DNA from: Ruminococcus sp. Phil15 | GTDB taxonomy: Bacteria > Bacillota > Clostridia > Oscillospirales > Ruminococcaceae | Assembly: GCA_001940995.1 (NCBI GenBank) | Contig: MSHC01000023.1 | Span: forward strand, 331-64,330 | DNA: 64,000 nt | Direction: 5' to 3' | Shown here: one piece after another, positions 33,278 to 41,268 of the stretch | Layout of the letters: each line of letters opens with the position of its first letter | How positions within the stretch are numbered: position 1 is the stretch's first letter | Position numbers and translations under genes: made by a program | The notes under the pieces: model-generated | Databases searched by the model: none | What the model saw: the letters and a program-made list of their open reading frames with translations, nothing else | Told to the model about the DNA's origin: nothing

Positions 33278-33305
33278 GCAACGCTTAAAGCGTTTGCCCT
33301 CCTTT
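33278..33305 (-). promoter_or_regulatory. Hairpin between Shine-Dalgarno and start codon of dpaA
   Basis: The minus strand reads AAAGGAGG, then GCAAACGCT-TTA-AGCGTTGC (8 bp with one bulged A), then seven bases, then ATG. It has the same layout as cimA. Confidence 0.6.
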
Positions 33306-33350
33306 CGTTATGTAAAAGCGGTGCGTATCAGCGATGCATCGCCCTTGATT

Positions 33351-33359
33351 TATTATATG
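33351..33359 (-). promoter_or_regulatory. Sigma-K-like -10 motif upstream of dpaA
   Basis: The minus strand reads CATATAATA, matching CATANNNTA, 82 bases upstream of the start. An AC dinucleotide lies 18 bases further up, one base more than the usual sigma-K spacing. No sigma-A -35 box is at the right place. Confidence 0.45.
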
Positions 33360-33394
33360 AAAGAAGCCCATAAGCGGTGAGAATACGGACAACA

Positions 33395-33428
33395 AAAAAC
33401 CCACACTGCCTGATGCGGCAATGCGGGA
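33395..33428 (-). terminator. Terminator of the SGNH lipoprotein gene
   Basis: On the minus strand CCCGCATTGCC pairs, with G-U pairs, to GGCAGTGTGGG and is followed by TTTTTTG, 18 bases past the stop. Confidence 0.8.
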
Positions 33429-33445
33429 TAATTTTTTGAGTAGTT

Positions 33446-34750
33446 TTACAGCGTGTAGCCAAAGCCCAGAACCTCAAAATCCTTGTCCTCGAAGCCCTCT
33501 GCCATCACGATTTCAACCGTGTAGGTCTGCTTTTTCGGGGAGATTTTGAGTAACGTAACCGTCGGGTCGCCCCAACCGCCCGAGGTTATCCCGTTTACGG
33601 GAATGTCGTTTACCTCGCCGTCCTCGGAGGTGATTTTCACCAGCACCTTGCCGAGATTGCTGTTCAAGCCGTTTTCTTTGAACAGGAGATAGAGGTTTTT
33701 AGCCTCAACGGTAAATTTAAGCGGAGCGTTGTTTTCGGCGTCGCCGTCAAATGTCCAGCCGTTTTTGAATGTGTTGATTGTAGAGCCGACCTTCCAGCTT
33801 CCCGGCTCGTCTGCCGTCAGCTTGTCGCCCTCTATGATGTGGCAGTTGACATAGCTGTCGTTTATGAGATAGATAGGGGTAAGTGTGAAGTCCTTTTCAT
33901 ATCTCTCCGCCTCTGCAACGGTATCGAAGTAGTATGCAATAATATCTCTGACTATCTTGTGTCCGTTGCCGTTAGGGTGCGACTGGTCGCTTGAAAAGTC
34001 CTTCCATGTCATCTGCCCGTTTTCAAACATATAGGTAAGACCGTCGGCGTAGCTTATCATAGGGAGGTTGTAGTATTCTCCGAGAGTTTTCATATAGTCC
34101 TGAGCTGTGTAGCCGTCCTCTGTGATAGAAAACAGCAGCACGACCGCCGTCTTTGGGTCTTTTTCGCAGATTGTTCTGATAATGCCCTCGTATGCGCTCT
34201 GGTAAGAGAGGTCGGTTCCGTCGTTTACCGCAAACTCTATAAACACAACGTCAGGGTCGTGGACAAGCACATCTCTTTCGAGCCTGAATGTTCCTAGCAT
34301 TGAAGGAGTGCCGCTAAGTCCTGCGTTAACGTGGATAACGTTGTCGCCCGTTCCGAAGTTTTCGGCAAAATATTCGCTTGTCAGCTTTGCGTAGCAGGCG
34401 TTCGGACCGGCGGAAATTCCCTCTGTGATAGAGCCGCCTATGTATGCCATAGTGATCTGCTCGCCGTTCTTTGCCCTTTTTATAACATCGAGCATATTGT
34501 TCGGGTTGCCTGTTGAAACAAGGCTCTTTTTGAGCATCATCTGATAATACTCCTCGTAGGTTGTGGGCGTAAATTCTTCCTCGCTTGATACGTCCTCTGA
34601 GGAAACGGAGCTGTCGGCAGTGCTGCCGGCAGGACTATCTGGGGCAGGGGACGACGTGCTGCCGTCGCTTCCGCCGCATCCGACGGTGCTCAGGCACAGC
34701 GACAGCACAAGCGCCGTGCCGAGAATATTTTTCATAAGCTTTTTAAGCAT
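33446..34750 (-). CDS. SGNH-family esterase lipoprotein
   Basis: A 434-aa extracellular lipoprotein. MLKKLMKNILGTALVLSLCLSTVGC is the lipoprotein signal, followed by a ~40-residue Ser/Pro/Glu linker. SGNH blocks: YIGGSITEG (nucleophile Ser), NAGLSGTPS, FIEFAVNDG and DQSHPNGNGH (catalytic Asp-His). A C-terminal ~130-residue beta-rich domain resembles a carbohydrate-binding jelly roll. Such enzymes deacetylate plant-wall or wall polysaccharides; the target is inferred. The start follows AAGGGAG. It lies just outside the dpaA element. Confidence 0.87.
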   Translation of the reverse strand: MLKKLMKNILGTALVLSLCLSTVGCGGSDGSTSSPAPDSPAGSTADSSVSSEDVSSEEEFTPTTYEEYYQMMLKKSLVSTGNPNNMLDVIKRAKNGEQITMAYIGGSITEGISAGPNACYAKLTSEYFAENFGTGDNVIHVNAGLSGTPSMLGTFRLERDVLVHDPDVVFIEFAVNDGTDLSYQSAYEGIIRTICEKDPKTAVVLLFSITEDGYTAQDYMKTLGEYYNLPMISYADGLTYMFENGQMTWKDFSSDQSHPNGNGHKIVRDIIAYYFDTVAEAERYEKDFTLTPIYLINDSYVNCHIIEGDKLTADEPGSWKVGSTINTFKNGWTFDGDAENNAPLKFTVEAKNLYLLFKENGLNSNLGKVLVKITSEDGEVNDIPVNGITSGGWGDPTVTLLKISPKKQTYTVEIVMAEGFEDKDFEVLGFGYTL

Positions 34751-34760
34751 AAATAACTCC

Positions 34761-34800
34761 CTTCCACAAAAGACCCCTCCAGAAAACTGAAGGGGTTTAA
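34761..34800 (-). terminator. Hairpin between msmX-type ATPase and SGNH lipoprotein
   Basis: On the minus strand AAACCCCTTCAG pairs with CTGGAGGGGT around TTTT, followed by CTTTTG. It touches the ribosome site of the lipoprotein gene, so limited readthrough may be what feeds that gene. Confidence 0.75.
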
Positions 34801-34819
34801 GTAAACTTGGTTGTTTAGT

Positions 34820-35962
34820 TTAGTTGATGAGGGACTTTTCAGTTTCCTTATCAAAGATATGCATTCTGTTAGGATCGATAGCGATCTGAATGTGATCCTG
34901 TGGACGAGCTGTTGAACGAGGCGAAACTCTAGCTGTGAGGTTGATGCCTTCGCAGTTGATGTAGAGGTAAGTTTCAGCACCCATCATTTCTGTTACTTCA
35001 ACTTCAGCTTCGATAACGCCTGTTGTAGCGGAAGCAATGATATCAGCTTCATCGTGGAGGCACTCAGGACGAACGCCCATTACGATTTCCTGGTCTACGA
35101 GCGGCTCAAGAACTTCAGCGTCAGCCTTAGCTTCAGGAACTTCTACTGTAAACTTCTTGCCTCTTGTTGTCTTGGTGTCCTCAGAGCCGAACTCTACGAG
35201 GTACTTGCCGTCAACCTTTCTGAGGATAGCGTCGATGAAGTTCATCTGAGGAGAACCGATAAATCCGGCAACGAACTGGTTAACAGGATTCTGGTAGAGG
35301 TTTGTAGGTGAGTCGATCTGCTGGATGTAACCGTCCTTCATAACTACGATTCTGTCGCCCATTGTCATAGCTTCTGTCTGGTCGTGCGTTACATAGATAA
35401 ATGTAGTACCGAGCTTCTTGTGGAGCTTGGAGATCTCAGTTCTCATCTGAGCTCTGAGCTTAGCGTCGAGGTTGGAAAGAGGCTCGTCGAGGAGGAATAC
35501 CTGAGGCTCACGAACGATAGCACGTCCGAGCGCAACTCTCTGTCTCTGACCGCCGGAGAGAGCCTTTGGCTTTCTGTCGAGGAGGTGTGAGATATCGAGG
35601 ATTCTAGCAGCTTCTTCAACCTTTCTAGCGATTTCGTCCTTAGGAACCTTACGGAGCTTAAGACCGAATGCCATGTTTTCAAATACAGTCATGTGAGGAT
35701 AGAGGGCGTAGTTCTGGAAAACCATTGCGATATCTCTGTCCTTAGGAGCGATGTCGTTTACGAGTCTGTCTCCGATGTAAAGCTCACCCTCGGTGATTTC
35801 TTCAAGACCTGCGATCATTCTAAGGGTTGTGGACTTACCACAGCCAGAAGGACCAACAAGGATAATGAATTCCTTATCCTTAATCTCGATGTTACAATCT
35901 GAAACAGCTACAACGCCGCCCGGATACTTCTTATAAATTTCTCTTAATGATACACTTGCCAT
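34820..35962 (-). CDS. msmX: MsmX/UgpC-type multi-sugar ABC transporter ATPase
   Basis: A 380-aa ATPase. Start ATG 35962, nine bases after GGGAGG, gives [29 protein letters not shown]. Walker [10 protein letters not shown], signature [14 protein letters not shown], Walker [17 protein letters not shown] and the switch His in VTHDQTEAM are intact. A C-terminal ~120-residue OB-type regulatory domain ([12 protein letters not shown]) marks the CUT1 class. No permease adjoins it, which is usual for the shared ATPase serving many sugar importers. The CUT1 permeases in this window are candidate clients. Confidence 0.94.
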   Translation of the reverse strand: MASVSLREIYKKYPGGVVAVSDCNIEIKDKEFIILVGPSGCGKSTTLRMIAGLEEITEGELYIGDRLVNDIAPKDRDIAMVFQNYALYPHMTVFENMAFGLKLRKVPKDEIARKVEEAARILDISHLLDRKPKALSGGQRQRVALGRAIVREPQVFLLDEPLSNLDAKLRAQMRTEISKLHKKLGTTFIYVTHDQTEAMTMGDRIVVMKDGYIQQIDSPTNLYQNPVNQFVAGFIGSPQMNFIDAILRKVDGKYLVEFGSEDTKTTRGKKFTVEVPEAKADAEVLEPLVDQEIVMGVRPECLHDEADIIASATTGVIEAEVEVTEMMGAETYLYINCEGINLTARVSPRSTARPQDHIQIAIDPNRMHIFDKETEKSLIN

Positions 35963-36125
35963 TTCTTGAGGACCTCCCAATTCTTTTTTGCCAGATATAG
36001 TGTTTATATCATAGCTATGCTATTATAATAACAAATTTTATCAATTTGGGCAAGATGTTTTTTTACTAAACTTTAAAATGCTCATTTATTTATATTGACG
36101 AAAAAAAGGAGCCTTTTGTGAAAAA

Positions 36126-36863
36126 TCAAAATTCGCCGTCAAAAAGGGGGTCGATTTGCGAAAGTTCTTTGTGCATAATTTCCAAACACCCTCCAAGCGG
36201 TAAACTTTCGTCCAATTTGAGTCCGCCGATTTGTATTCTTTTCAGATATTCGACAGAATTACCCAATGCCTCGAACATCTTTTTGACCTGATGGAACATA
36301 CCCTCGTGAAGTATGACGTAGCAGGAGTTTTTGTTTTCGATGCCCTCAAATTCCGCCGGCATACATTCCTCGCCAGTCAAAAGCGTGATGCCCGACTTAA
36401 ATCTCTCGGCATAGCTTTCGTCCCACGGTTTTTCAAGCTCAGCGTAGTACTTTTTCGGAACGTGGTTTTTCGGAGAGAGTATCCTGTGTGCGAAATCCCC
36501 GTTGTCCGTTATGAACACAAATCCTTCTGTGTCCTTGTCAAGCCTGCCTGCCGGAAAAAGTCCCTCACGCCTAAGCTCGGGCGGAAGCAGAGAAAGCACC
36601 GTAGGGGACAGTCCGTTCCTTGTGGAACAGACTACCCCCTGCGGCTTATTCATCATTATGTAAAGATATCTCCGATAGCGTATCGGCTCGTCGTTTACGC
36701 AGACTGCCGCTTCTTCGGGGCAAAGCTTGAAGTCTGACTTCTTCTGCACTGCGCCGTCAACTGTTACCCTGCCCCTCCTGCAAAGCTCTTTTACATCGCT
36801 TCTGGAGAGATCGCTTCTCTGCGAGGCTATGAATTTGTCGAGTCGCATACTGGTCTTTGGCAT
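36126..36863 (-). CDS. rsuA: 16S rRNA pseudouridine synthase, RsuA family
   Basis: A 245-aa enzyme. Residues 6-60 form an S4 RNA-binding domain (MRLDKFIASQRSDLSRSDVKELCRRGRVTVDG). The catalytic motif is GRLDKDTEGFVFITDNG with the essential Asp, followed by HVPKKYYAELEKP and EGMFHQVKKMFEALGN. Lengths and motifs fit RsuA better than RluB. The start ATG 36863 follows AAGGACG by nine bases. Confidence 0.9.
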   Translation of the reverse strand: MPKTSMRLDKFIASQRSDLSRSDVKELCRRGRVTVDGAVQKKSDFKLCPEEAAVCVNDEPIRYRRYLYIMMNKPQGVVCSTRNGLSPTVLSLLPPELRREGLFPAGRLDKDTEGFVFITDNGDFAHRILSPKNHVPKKYYAELEKPWDESYAERFKSGITLLTGEECMPAEFEGIENKNSCYVILHEGMFHQVKKMFEALGNSVEYLKRIQIGGLKLDESLPLGGCLEIMHKELSQIDPLFDGEF

Positions 36864-36895
36864 CTTTTTATACGTCCTTACTTTAAATTGTATCG

Positions 36896-37504
36896 TTAAT
36901 CCTTCACCGTGCTGTCGGCAGACGATGATTCGTCCTGCACCTCTGCATTAGTCGGAGCGTCGGTGTTTTCCGTGCTGTCTGTGCCGTCGGCGCTGTCGGC
37001 TGTCGAGGAGGAGTCGGATGTAGGATTATCCGGAACAGATGAGCCGTCTGTCTCCGCTTTCTTTAAGCCCTGCATAAATCCGCCCAGCTTTACGCTGCAA
37101 ATATCGCCGCCGATGAGCCTTCCGTCGCATACCATGAGGTTCATCATAACCTCCTGCTCGTTAGGATAATTATACACCGGATAGGAGTAAATTTCAACAG
37201 TTTTTCCCTTGAAGTCCTCAAGGTCGAAGCCCTGAGCCTTCTGAAGGTCGTTGTATTCTGTGTATACTTCGTCAAACTCCTGCGGAATAATTACGATACG
37301 GCAGGTGTCGTATTCCTCGGAAACCTCCCAGCCAAGCTGTGAGATGAACTCCTGACGCTGATGCTCGTTCGACATTTTGTATGCCTCTGTCCGGTCGTTT
37401 GCACCCTTTGAGGCTAAGACGATAGCTATAATAGCGACAGCGACGATTGACAGGACTGTAACTCCAGCCCAGAAGCTTTTGATTTTCACGGTTTTTATGA
37501 ACAT
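36896..37504 (-). CDS. DUF4830-like membrane-anchored protein
   Basis: A 202-aa protein. I start it at MFIKTVKIKSFWAGVTVLS (37504), six bases after AGGG; the longer track start crosses an intergenic promoter area. One N-terminal membrane helix (about 10-32) is followed by an external domain with EFISQLGWEVSEE, IIPQEFDEVYTEYNDLQKAQGFDLEDFKGK and ICSVKLGGFMQGL, the pattern I associate with DUF4830. The tail is Ser/Asp/Thr-rich. The function is unknown. It is 32 bases upstream of the pseudouridine synthase gene on the same strand. Confidence 0.72.
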   Translation of the reverse strand: MFIKTVKIKSFWAGVTVLSIVAVAIIAIVLASKGANDRTEAYKMSNEHQRQEFISQLGWEVSEEYDTCRIVIIPQEFDEVYTEYNDLQKAQGFDLEDFKGKTVEIYSYPVYNYPNEQEVMMNLMVCDGRLIGGDICSVKLGGFMQGLKKAETDGSSVPDNPTSDSSSTADSADGTDSTENTDAPTNAEVQDESSSADSTVKD

Positions 37505-37649
37505 ATGATCCCTGCTTTCTTTGAAGTGTTTGGTATATAGATATGACAAGCCAGACAAGATTATGACAGCTCGGCTTTTGTTTGAGAATACAGCCAAACG
37601 GCGATTGTCCAAAGTTATGTGTACTATGCAGATTTCGGCATTATTACTA

Positions 37650-37678
37650 TTGATTTTCATTCTGTTTTGTGCTATAAT
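37650..37678 (+). promoter_or_regulatory. Promoter of the PurF-like gene
   Basis: TTGATT, a 17-base spacer and TATAAT with an extended TGC. A leader hairpin AGCGGAA-AAGC-TTCCGCT follows at 37709-37726. Confidence 0.82.
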
Positions 37679-37753
37679 ACTAAACGTGAAAAAGTGAAAA
37701 AGCGGAAAAGCTTCCGCTATATTAAATCCGATAACGAAAGGCAAGTGTATTTT

Positions 37754-39172
37754 ATGGGCGGATTATTTGGTGCAGCGTCAAAAACAGATTGCGTTTTTGA
37801 TGTTTTTTTTGGTACGGACTACCACTCCCACCTCGGTACAAGACGTGCAGGAATGGTGGTGTACGATAAAGAAAAGGGCTTCGACAGGTCTATCCATAAT
37901 ATCGAAAATTCGCCTTTCAGAACAAAGTTTGCCGACGAGATGAACAAGATGACAGGTCAGCTCGGCATAGGCTGTATCTCCGACTACGAGCCGCAGCCGA
38001 TTATGGTTCGCTCCCACCTTGGTACATACGCTATCTGCACCGTCGGAAGAATCAATAACGTGGACGAGCTTGTTGAGCTTGTCTATAATAACGGACATAC
38101 CCATTTTCTTGAAATGAGCGGCGGAGATATAAACCCGACAGAGCTTTGCGCATCTATTATAAATCAGAAGCCTACTATCCTGGAAGGAATCGCATATGCC
38201 CAGGAAGTTATCGAAGGCTCTATGAGTATGCTCGTTATGACCGATAAGGGCATCTATGCCGCCCGTGACAGATTGGGCAGAACTCCTATACACCTCGGTT
38301 CAAAAGAGGACGGCTACTGTGTGGCGTTCGAGGACTTCTCGTTCTTTAACCTCGGTTATAAAAAGGAAGAGGAGCTTGGTCCAGGCGAGATCGTCTATTT
38401 AACGGCAGACGAAGCAAAGACTGTGAAAAAGCCCGGCAGGAAAATGAAAATCTGTACGTTCCTCTGGATATACTACGGCTACCCCTGTGCAACCTATGAG
38501 GGAGAGTCGGTCGAGAGCGTAAGAAACCGCTGCGGCGGTATGCTCGCAATGAGAGATAAGGGCGACGTTTCCCTCGATGTAGTAGCAGGCGTTCCGGATT
38601 CAGGCACAGCCCACGCAATCGGCTACTGCAACGCAAGCGGAGTGCCGTTCGCAAGACCGTTTATCAAATATACTCCGACATGGCCACGTTCATTTATGCC
38701 GCCAACGCAGAAAAAACGTAACCTTATCGCAAAAATGAAGATTTTGCCTGTAACAAACGTAATCAAGGACAAAAGCCTCCTGCTTATCGACGACTCGATC
38801 GTAAGAGGAACTCAGCTTGGCGAAACGACCCGGTTCCTCTACGACAACGGCGCAAAGGAGGTACACGTTAGACCCGCCTGCCCGCCTATCCTGTTTGGCT
38901 GTAAGTATCTTAACTTCTCACGCTCTACATCGGAGCTTGACCTTATAACAAGACGTGTTATCCTCGAAAGAGAAGGCGATAAAGCGGACGACCCGAACGT
39001 CCTTGCCGACTATGCAAATCCCGAAAGTGAGAATTATAAGGAAATGCTCGCCGCAGTCTGCGAGAAGCTCGGCTTCACAACCCTCAAGTATAACAGACTT
39101 GACGATATGATTAAGGCCGTCGGAATCGACCCCGAATGCCTGTGTACATACTGCTGGGACGGCAGAGAATAA
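37754..39172 (+). CDS. Amidophosphoribosyltransferase-like protein lacking the N-terminal Cys
   Basis: A 472-aa PurF homologue. True PurF begins with a Cys after Met removal, which is the glutaminase nucleophile; here the start reads MGGLFGAASK with no Cys at position 2. The rest of the glutaminase fold (LGTRRAGM, GRINNVDEL) and the phosphoribosyltransferase domain are kept, including the PRPP loop LLLIDDSIVRGTQ and a C-terminal CLCTYCWDG. No second ATG offers an MCG start. It is probably ammonia-dependent or has a different role. ATG 37754 follows GAAAGG; the track's 45 extra residues span the promoter. Confidence 0.88.
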   Translation: MGGLFGAASKTDCVFDVFFGTDYHSHLGTRRAGMVVYDKEKGFDRSIHNIENSPFRTKFADEMNKMTGQLGIGCISDYEPQPIMVRSHLGTYAICTVGRINNVDELVELVYNNGHTHFLEMSGGDINPTELCASIINQKPTILEGIAYAQEVIEGSMSMLVMTDKGIYAARDRLGRTPIHLGSKEDGYCVAFEDFSFFNLGYKKEEELGPGEIVYLTADEAKTVKKPGRKMKICTFLWIYYGYPCATYEGESVESVRNRCGGMLAMRDKGDVSLDVVAGVPDSGTAHAIGYCNASGVPFARPFIKYTPTWPRSFMPPTQKKRNLIAKMKILPVTNVIKDKSLLLIDDSIVRGTQLGETTRFLYDNGAKEVHVRPACPPILFGCKYLNFSRSTSELDLITRRVILEREGDKADDPNVLADYANPESENYKEMLAAVCEKLGFTTLKYNRLDDMIKAVGIDPECLCTYCWDGRE

Positions 39173-39186
39173 GAAACTAAAATTTT

Positions 39187-39218
39187 GGACGAATTCGTAA
39201 TGGGTTCGTCCTTTTTTT
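39187..39218 (+). terminator. Terminator of the PurF-like gene
   Basis: The stem GGACGAA / TTCGTCC with an 11-base loop is followed by seven T. Confidence 0.88.
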
Positions 39219-39401
39219 GCCCCAAAACAGGCGCTTTGCGGATTTTTTGAGTGATTTCCGGAACTTAACTTTTATAAGATTAAGAAACTTATTTTATAAT
39301 TTTTTCTTGAAAACTGTCGCTCTTAACAAGTGGCATCGTTTTCAAATGTGCAACTTGCACAAACCCCTCCAAAATTATTTTTTCGTAATCGTTTTAGTCG
39401 C

Positions 39402-39430
39402 TTGACAATCTCTCATATAATTGGTATAAT
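39402..39430 (+). promoter_or_regulatory. Consensus promoter of the 14-kb ABC/DUF5696 cluster
   Basis: TTGACA, a 17-base spacer and TATAAT with extended TGG: a perfect sigma-A promoter. A leader of about 160 bases follows before the first full gene. Confidence 0.9.
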
Positions 39431-39518
39431 TATGATTAACTTAGTATGGGCATTTTGACTATTTTGCATAAATGATTTGCCAAATTCAACAAATTAAATA
39501 GCGTTTTTAACAAACTAA

Positions 39519-39534
39519 TGTGAAACGTTTACAT
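39519..39534 (+). promoter_or_regulatory. LacI-type operator candidate in the cluster leader
   Basis: TGTGAAACGTTTACAT has the AAACGTTT palindromic centre typical of LacI-family sites. Ten bases of it (ACGTTTACAT, with a preceding A) recur at 24009-24019 near the LacI gene in the dpaA element. Confidence 0.55.
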
Positions 39535-39554
39535 AATTCCAAACTAAGGAAAAA

Positions 39555-39611
39555 ATGGGCATTATGTACAAAAATCAGTCGTATGAGGAAATGTTATGGC
39601 TACTATTTTGA
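39555..39611 (+). CDS. Possible 18-codon leader ORF overlapping the first ATPase
   Basis: ATG 39555 lies five bases after AAGGA and opens MGIMYKNQSYEEMLWLLF with a stop at 39609-39611, 16 bases inside the ATPase gene. The ATPase ribosome site GAGGA lies within this ORF, so translating it would open or couple that start. Unproven. Confidence 0.35.
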   Translation: MGIMYKNQSYEEMLWLLF

Positions 39612-40276
39612 AAGCGGATAAGATTTTGCGTGAATTCAAAATCGGTGACGGAAATACGGTTACCGCATTGAAAGACGTCTGTGTTGATATCGAGGAAGGC
39701 CAGCTTACCATCCTCAGAGGACGTTCGGGCAGCGGAAAGACAACGCTCATCAACATTCTCGGCGCTCTCGATAAGCCGACCGACGGAGAGGTTGTCTTCG
39801 ACGGCAAGGATATCACAAAGCTGAGCGAGAAAAAGCGTGACGATTTAAGACGTCACGATATGGCGTTCGTGTTCCAGTCTGTTGCGCTTATAGCAAGTAT
39901 GACAGCCTACGAAAATGTCGAGTTCGGCTTGCGGCTTGCGGGCGTCCCTGCGAACGAAAGGGAACAGAGAGCCAAGGAAGCCCTTACCCGTGTGGGCCTT
40001 GAAAAGCGAATGTATCACAGACCGGGCGAAATGTCGGGCGGCGAACAGCAGAGAGTCGCTATCGCAAGAGCTATCGCCCACAGACCGAAAATCGTTTTCG
40101 CGGACGAGCCTACCGCCGAGCTTGATACGGTTACCTCCCTCCACGTCGTAAAGCTCTTTAAAGAGCTGGTAGCCGAAAAGGGAATGACCATTATAATGAC
40201 AACCCATGACCCGAGTATGATGGATATAGCCGATAAGGTCTATACGCTTGAGGACGGTGAGATTGTTGGCGAATGA
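39596..40276 (+). CDS. LolD/MacB-type ABC ATPase
   Basis: A 226-aa free-standing ATPase. Walker A GRSGSGKTT, signature MSGGEQQRVAIARA, Walker B IVFADEPTAELD and the switch His in TTHDP are complete. The SGGEQQR form is typical of MacB/LolD ATPases, which normally pair with FtsX-like permeases. Here no FtsX-like permease follows; instead the cluster holds MalF/MalG-type permeases. It overlaps the second ATPase gene by about 14 bases. Confidence 0.88.
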   Translation: MATILKADKILREFKIGDGNTVTALKDVCVDIEEGQLTILRGRSGSGKTTLINILGALDKPTDGEVVFDGKDITKLSEKKRDDLRRHDMAFVFQSVALIASMTAYENVEFGLRLAGVPANEREQRAKEALTRVGLEKRMYHRPGEMSGGEQQRVAIARAIAHRPKIVFADEPTAELDTVTSLHVVKLFKELVAEKGMTIIMTTHDPSMMDIADKVYTLEDGEIVGE

Positions 40277-41204
40277 TGAGAATGTTGTAAAGGACGACGT
40301 GATAATTTCCTGCGACAATCTCGTTAAGATTTACAAAACGGATGAGATTGAAGTAGTCGCACTTCAGGGTCTTGACCTTGAAGTAAAAAGAGGCGAGCTT
40401 ATGGCGATCGTCGGAAATTCGGGAAGCGGCAAGTCAACGCTCCTGAATATGCTCGGCGGCCTCGATAAGCCGTCCGCAGGAAGCCTCTACATCGACGGAA
40501 GAAATCTTCTCAAGTTCGGTGAAAAGGACTACATAGACTACAAAAGAAACGTTGTGGGCTTCGTGTGGCAGAATAACGCGCGAAACCTCGTTCCCTATCT
40601 TACGGCGCTTCAGAACGTCGAAATGCCGATGCTCCTTAAAGGTGCAAAGGAGAAAAGGGAAAGAGCAACCTACCTGCTGAAAAAGGTAGGACTGGAAAAA
40701 CGAATGAACAGCCGTCTTGACCAGATGTCGGGCGGAGAACAGCAGAGGGTGGCGATCGCTATCGCACTCGCAAACAAGCCGAAAATATTGCTCGCCGACG
40801 AGCCGACAGGCTCGGTCGACACAAAGACCTCTGCCGCAATCCTCGATATCTTCAAGGAGCTTAATAAGTCGGAGGGAATAACGATCGTAATCGTTACCCA
40901 CGACGTAAAGCTTGCAAGGCATATCGACCGTGTCGTTGCGATACGGGACGGAAGAACAAGCTCCGAAATCATACGAAAAAAGAGCTATGCCGATGAGCTG
41001 AGCGAGCTAAAAGCCGCCGACGCCGAAAACGGCGAAGCGGAGGAGCAGGAGGATATCCACGAGGAGCTTGCGGTTCTCGATAGGTCGGGAAGAGTGCAGC
41101 TTCCGAGAGAATATCTCGATGCGCTGGAAATAAAGGGCGGCTCGAAAGTTAAAGTCGAGCTGAGCGAGGACAGGGACAGAATAGTTGTCTTTAGGTCCGA
41201 CTAA
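40263..41204 (+). CDS. LolD/MacB-type ABC ATPase fused to an AbrB-like domain
   Basis: About 313 aa. The start is uncertain: TTG 40263 or 40266 follows GAGGACGG, while the track uses TTG 40248. The ATPase has Walker A GNSGSGKST, signature MSGGEQQRVAIAIA, Walker B ILLADEPTGSVD and VTHDVK. After a ~40-residue acidic linker the last 45 residues (LDRSGRVQLPREYLDALEIK, then GGSKVKVELSEDRDRIVVF) read as a swapped-hairpin AbrB/SpoVT-type domain. Fusion of a transport ATPase with a transcription-factor-like dimerisation domain is unusual. It may dimerise or bind DNA to report transport status. Confidence 0.85.
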   Translation: MLANDENVVKDDVIISCDNLVKIYKTDEIEVVALQGLDLEVKRGELMAIVGNSGSGKSTLLNMLGGLDKPSAGSLYIDGRNLLKFGEKDYIDYKRNVVGFVWQNNARNLVPYLTALQNVEMPMLLKGAKEKRERATYLLKKVGLEKRMNSRLDQMSGGEQQRVAIAIALANKPKILLADEPTGSVDTKTSAAILDIFKELNKSEGITIVIVTHDVKLARHIDRVVAIRDGRTSSEIIRKKSYADELSELKAADAENGEAEEQEDIHEELAVLDRSGRVQLPREYLDALEIKGGSKVKVELSEDRDRIVVFRSD

Positions 41205-41268
41205 ATATCATTCTTTGCAATAGTCCAACGGGACGTTCATATAGCATAAAACAGAAAGGTGGATAAAT

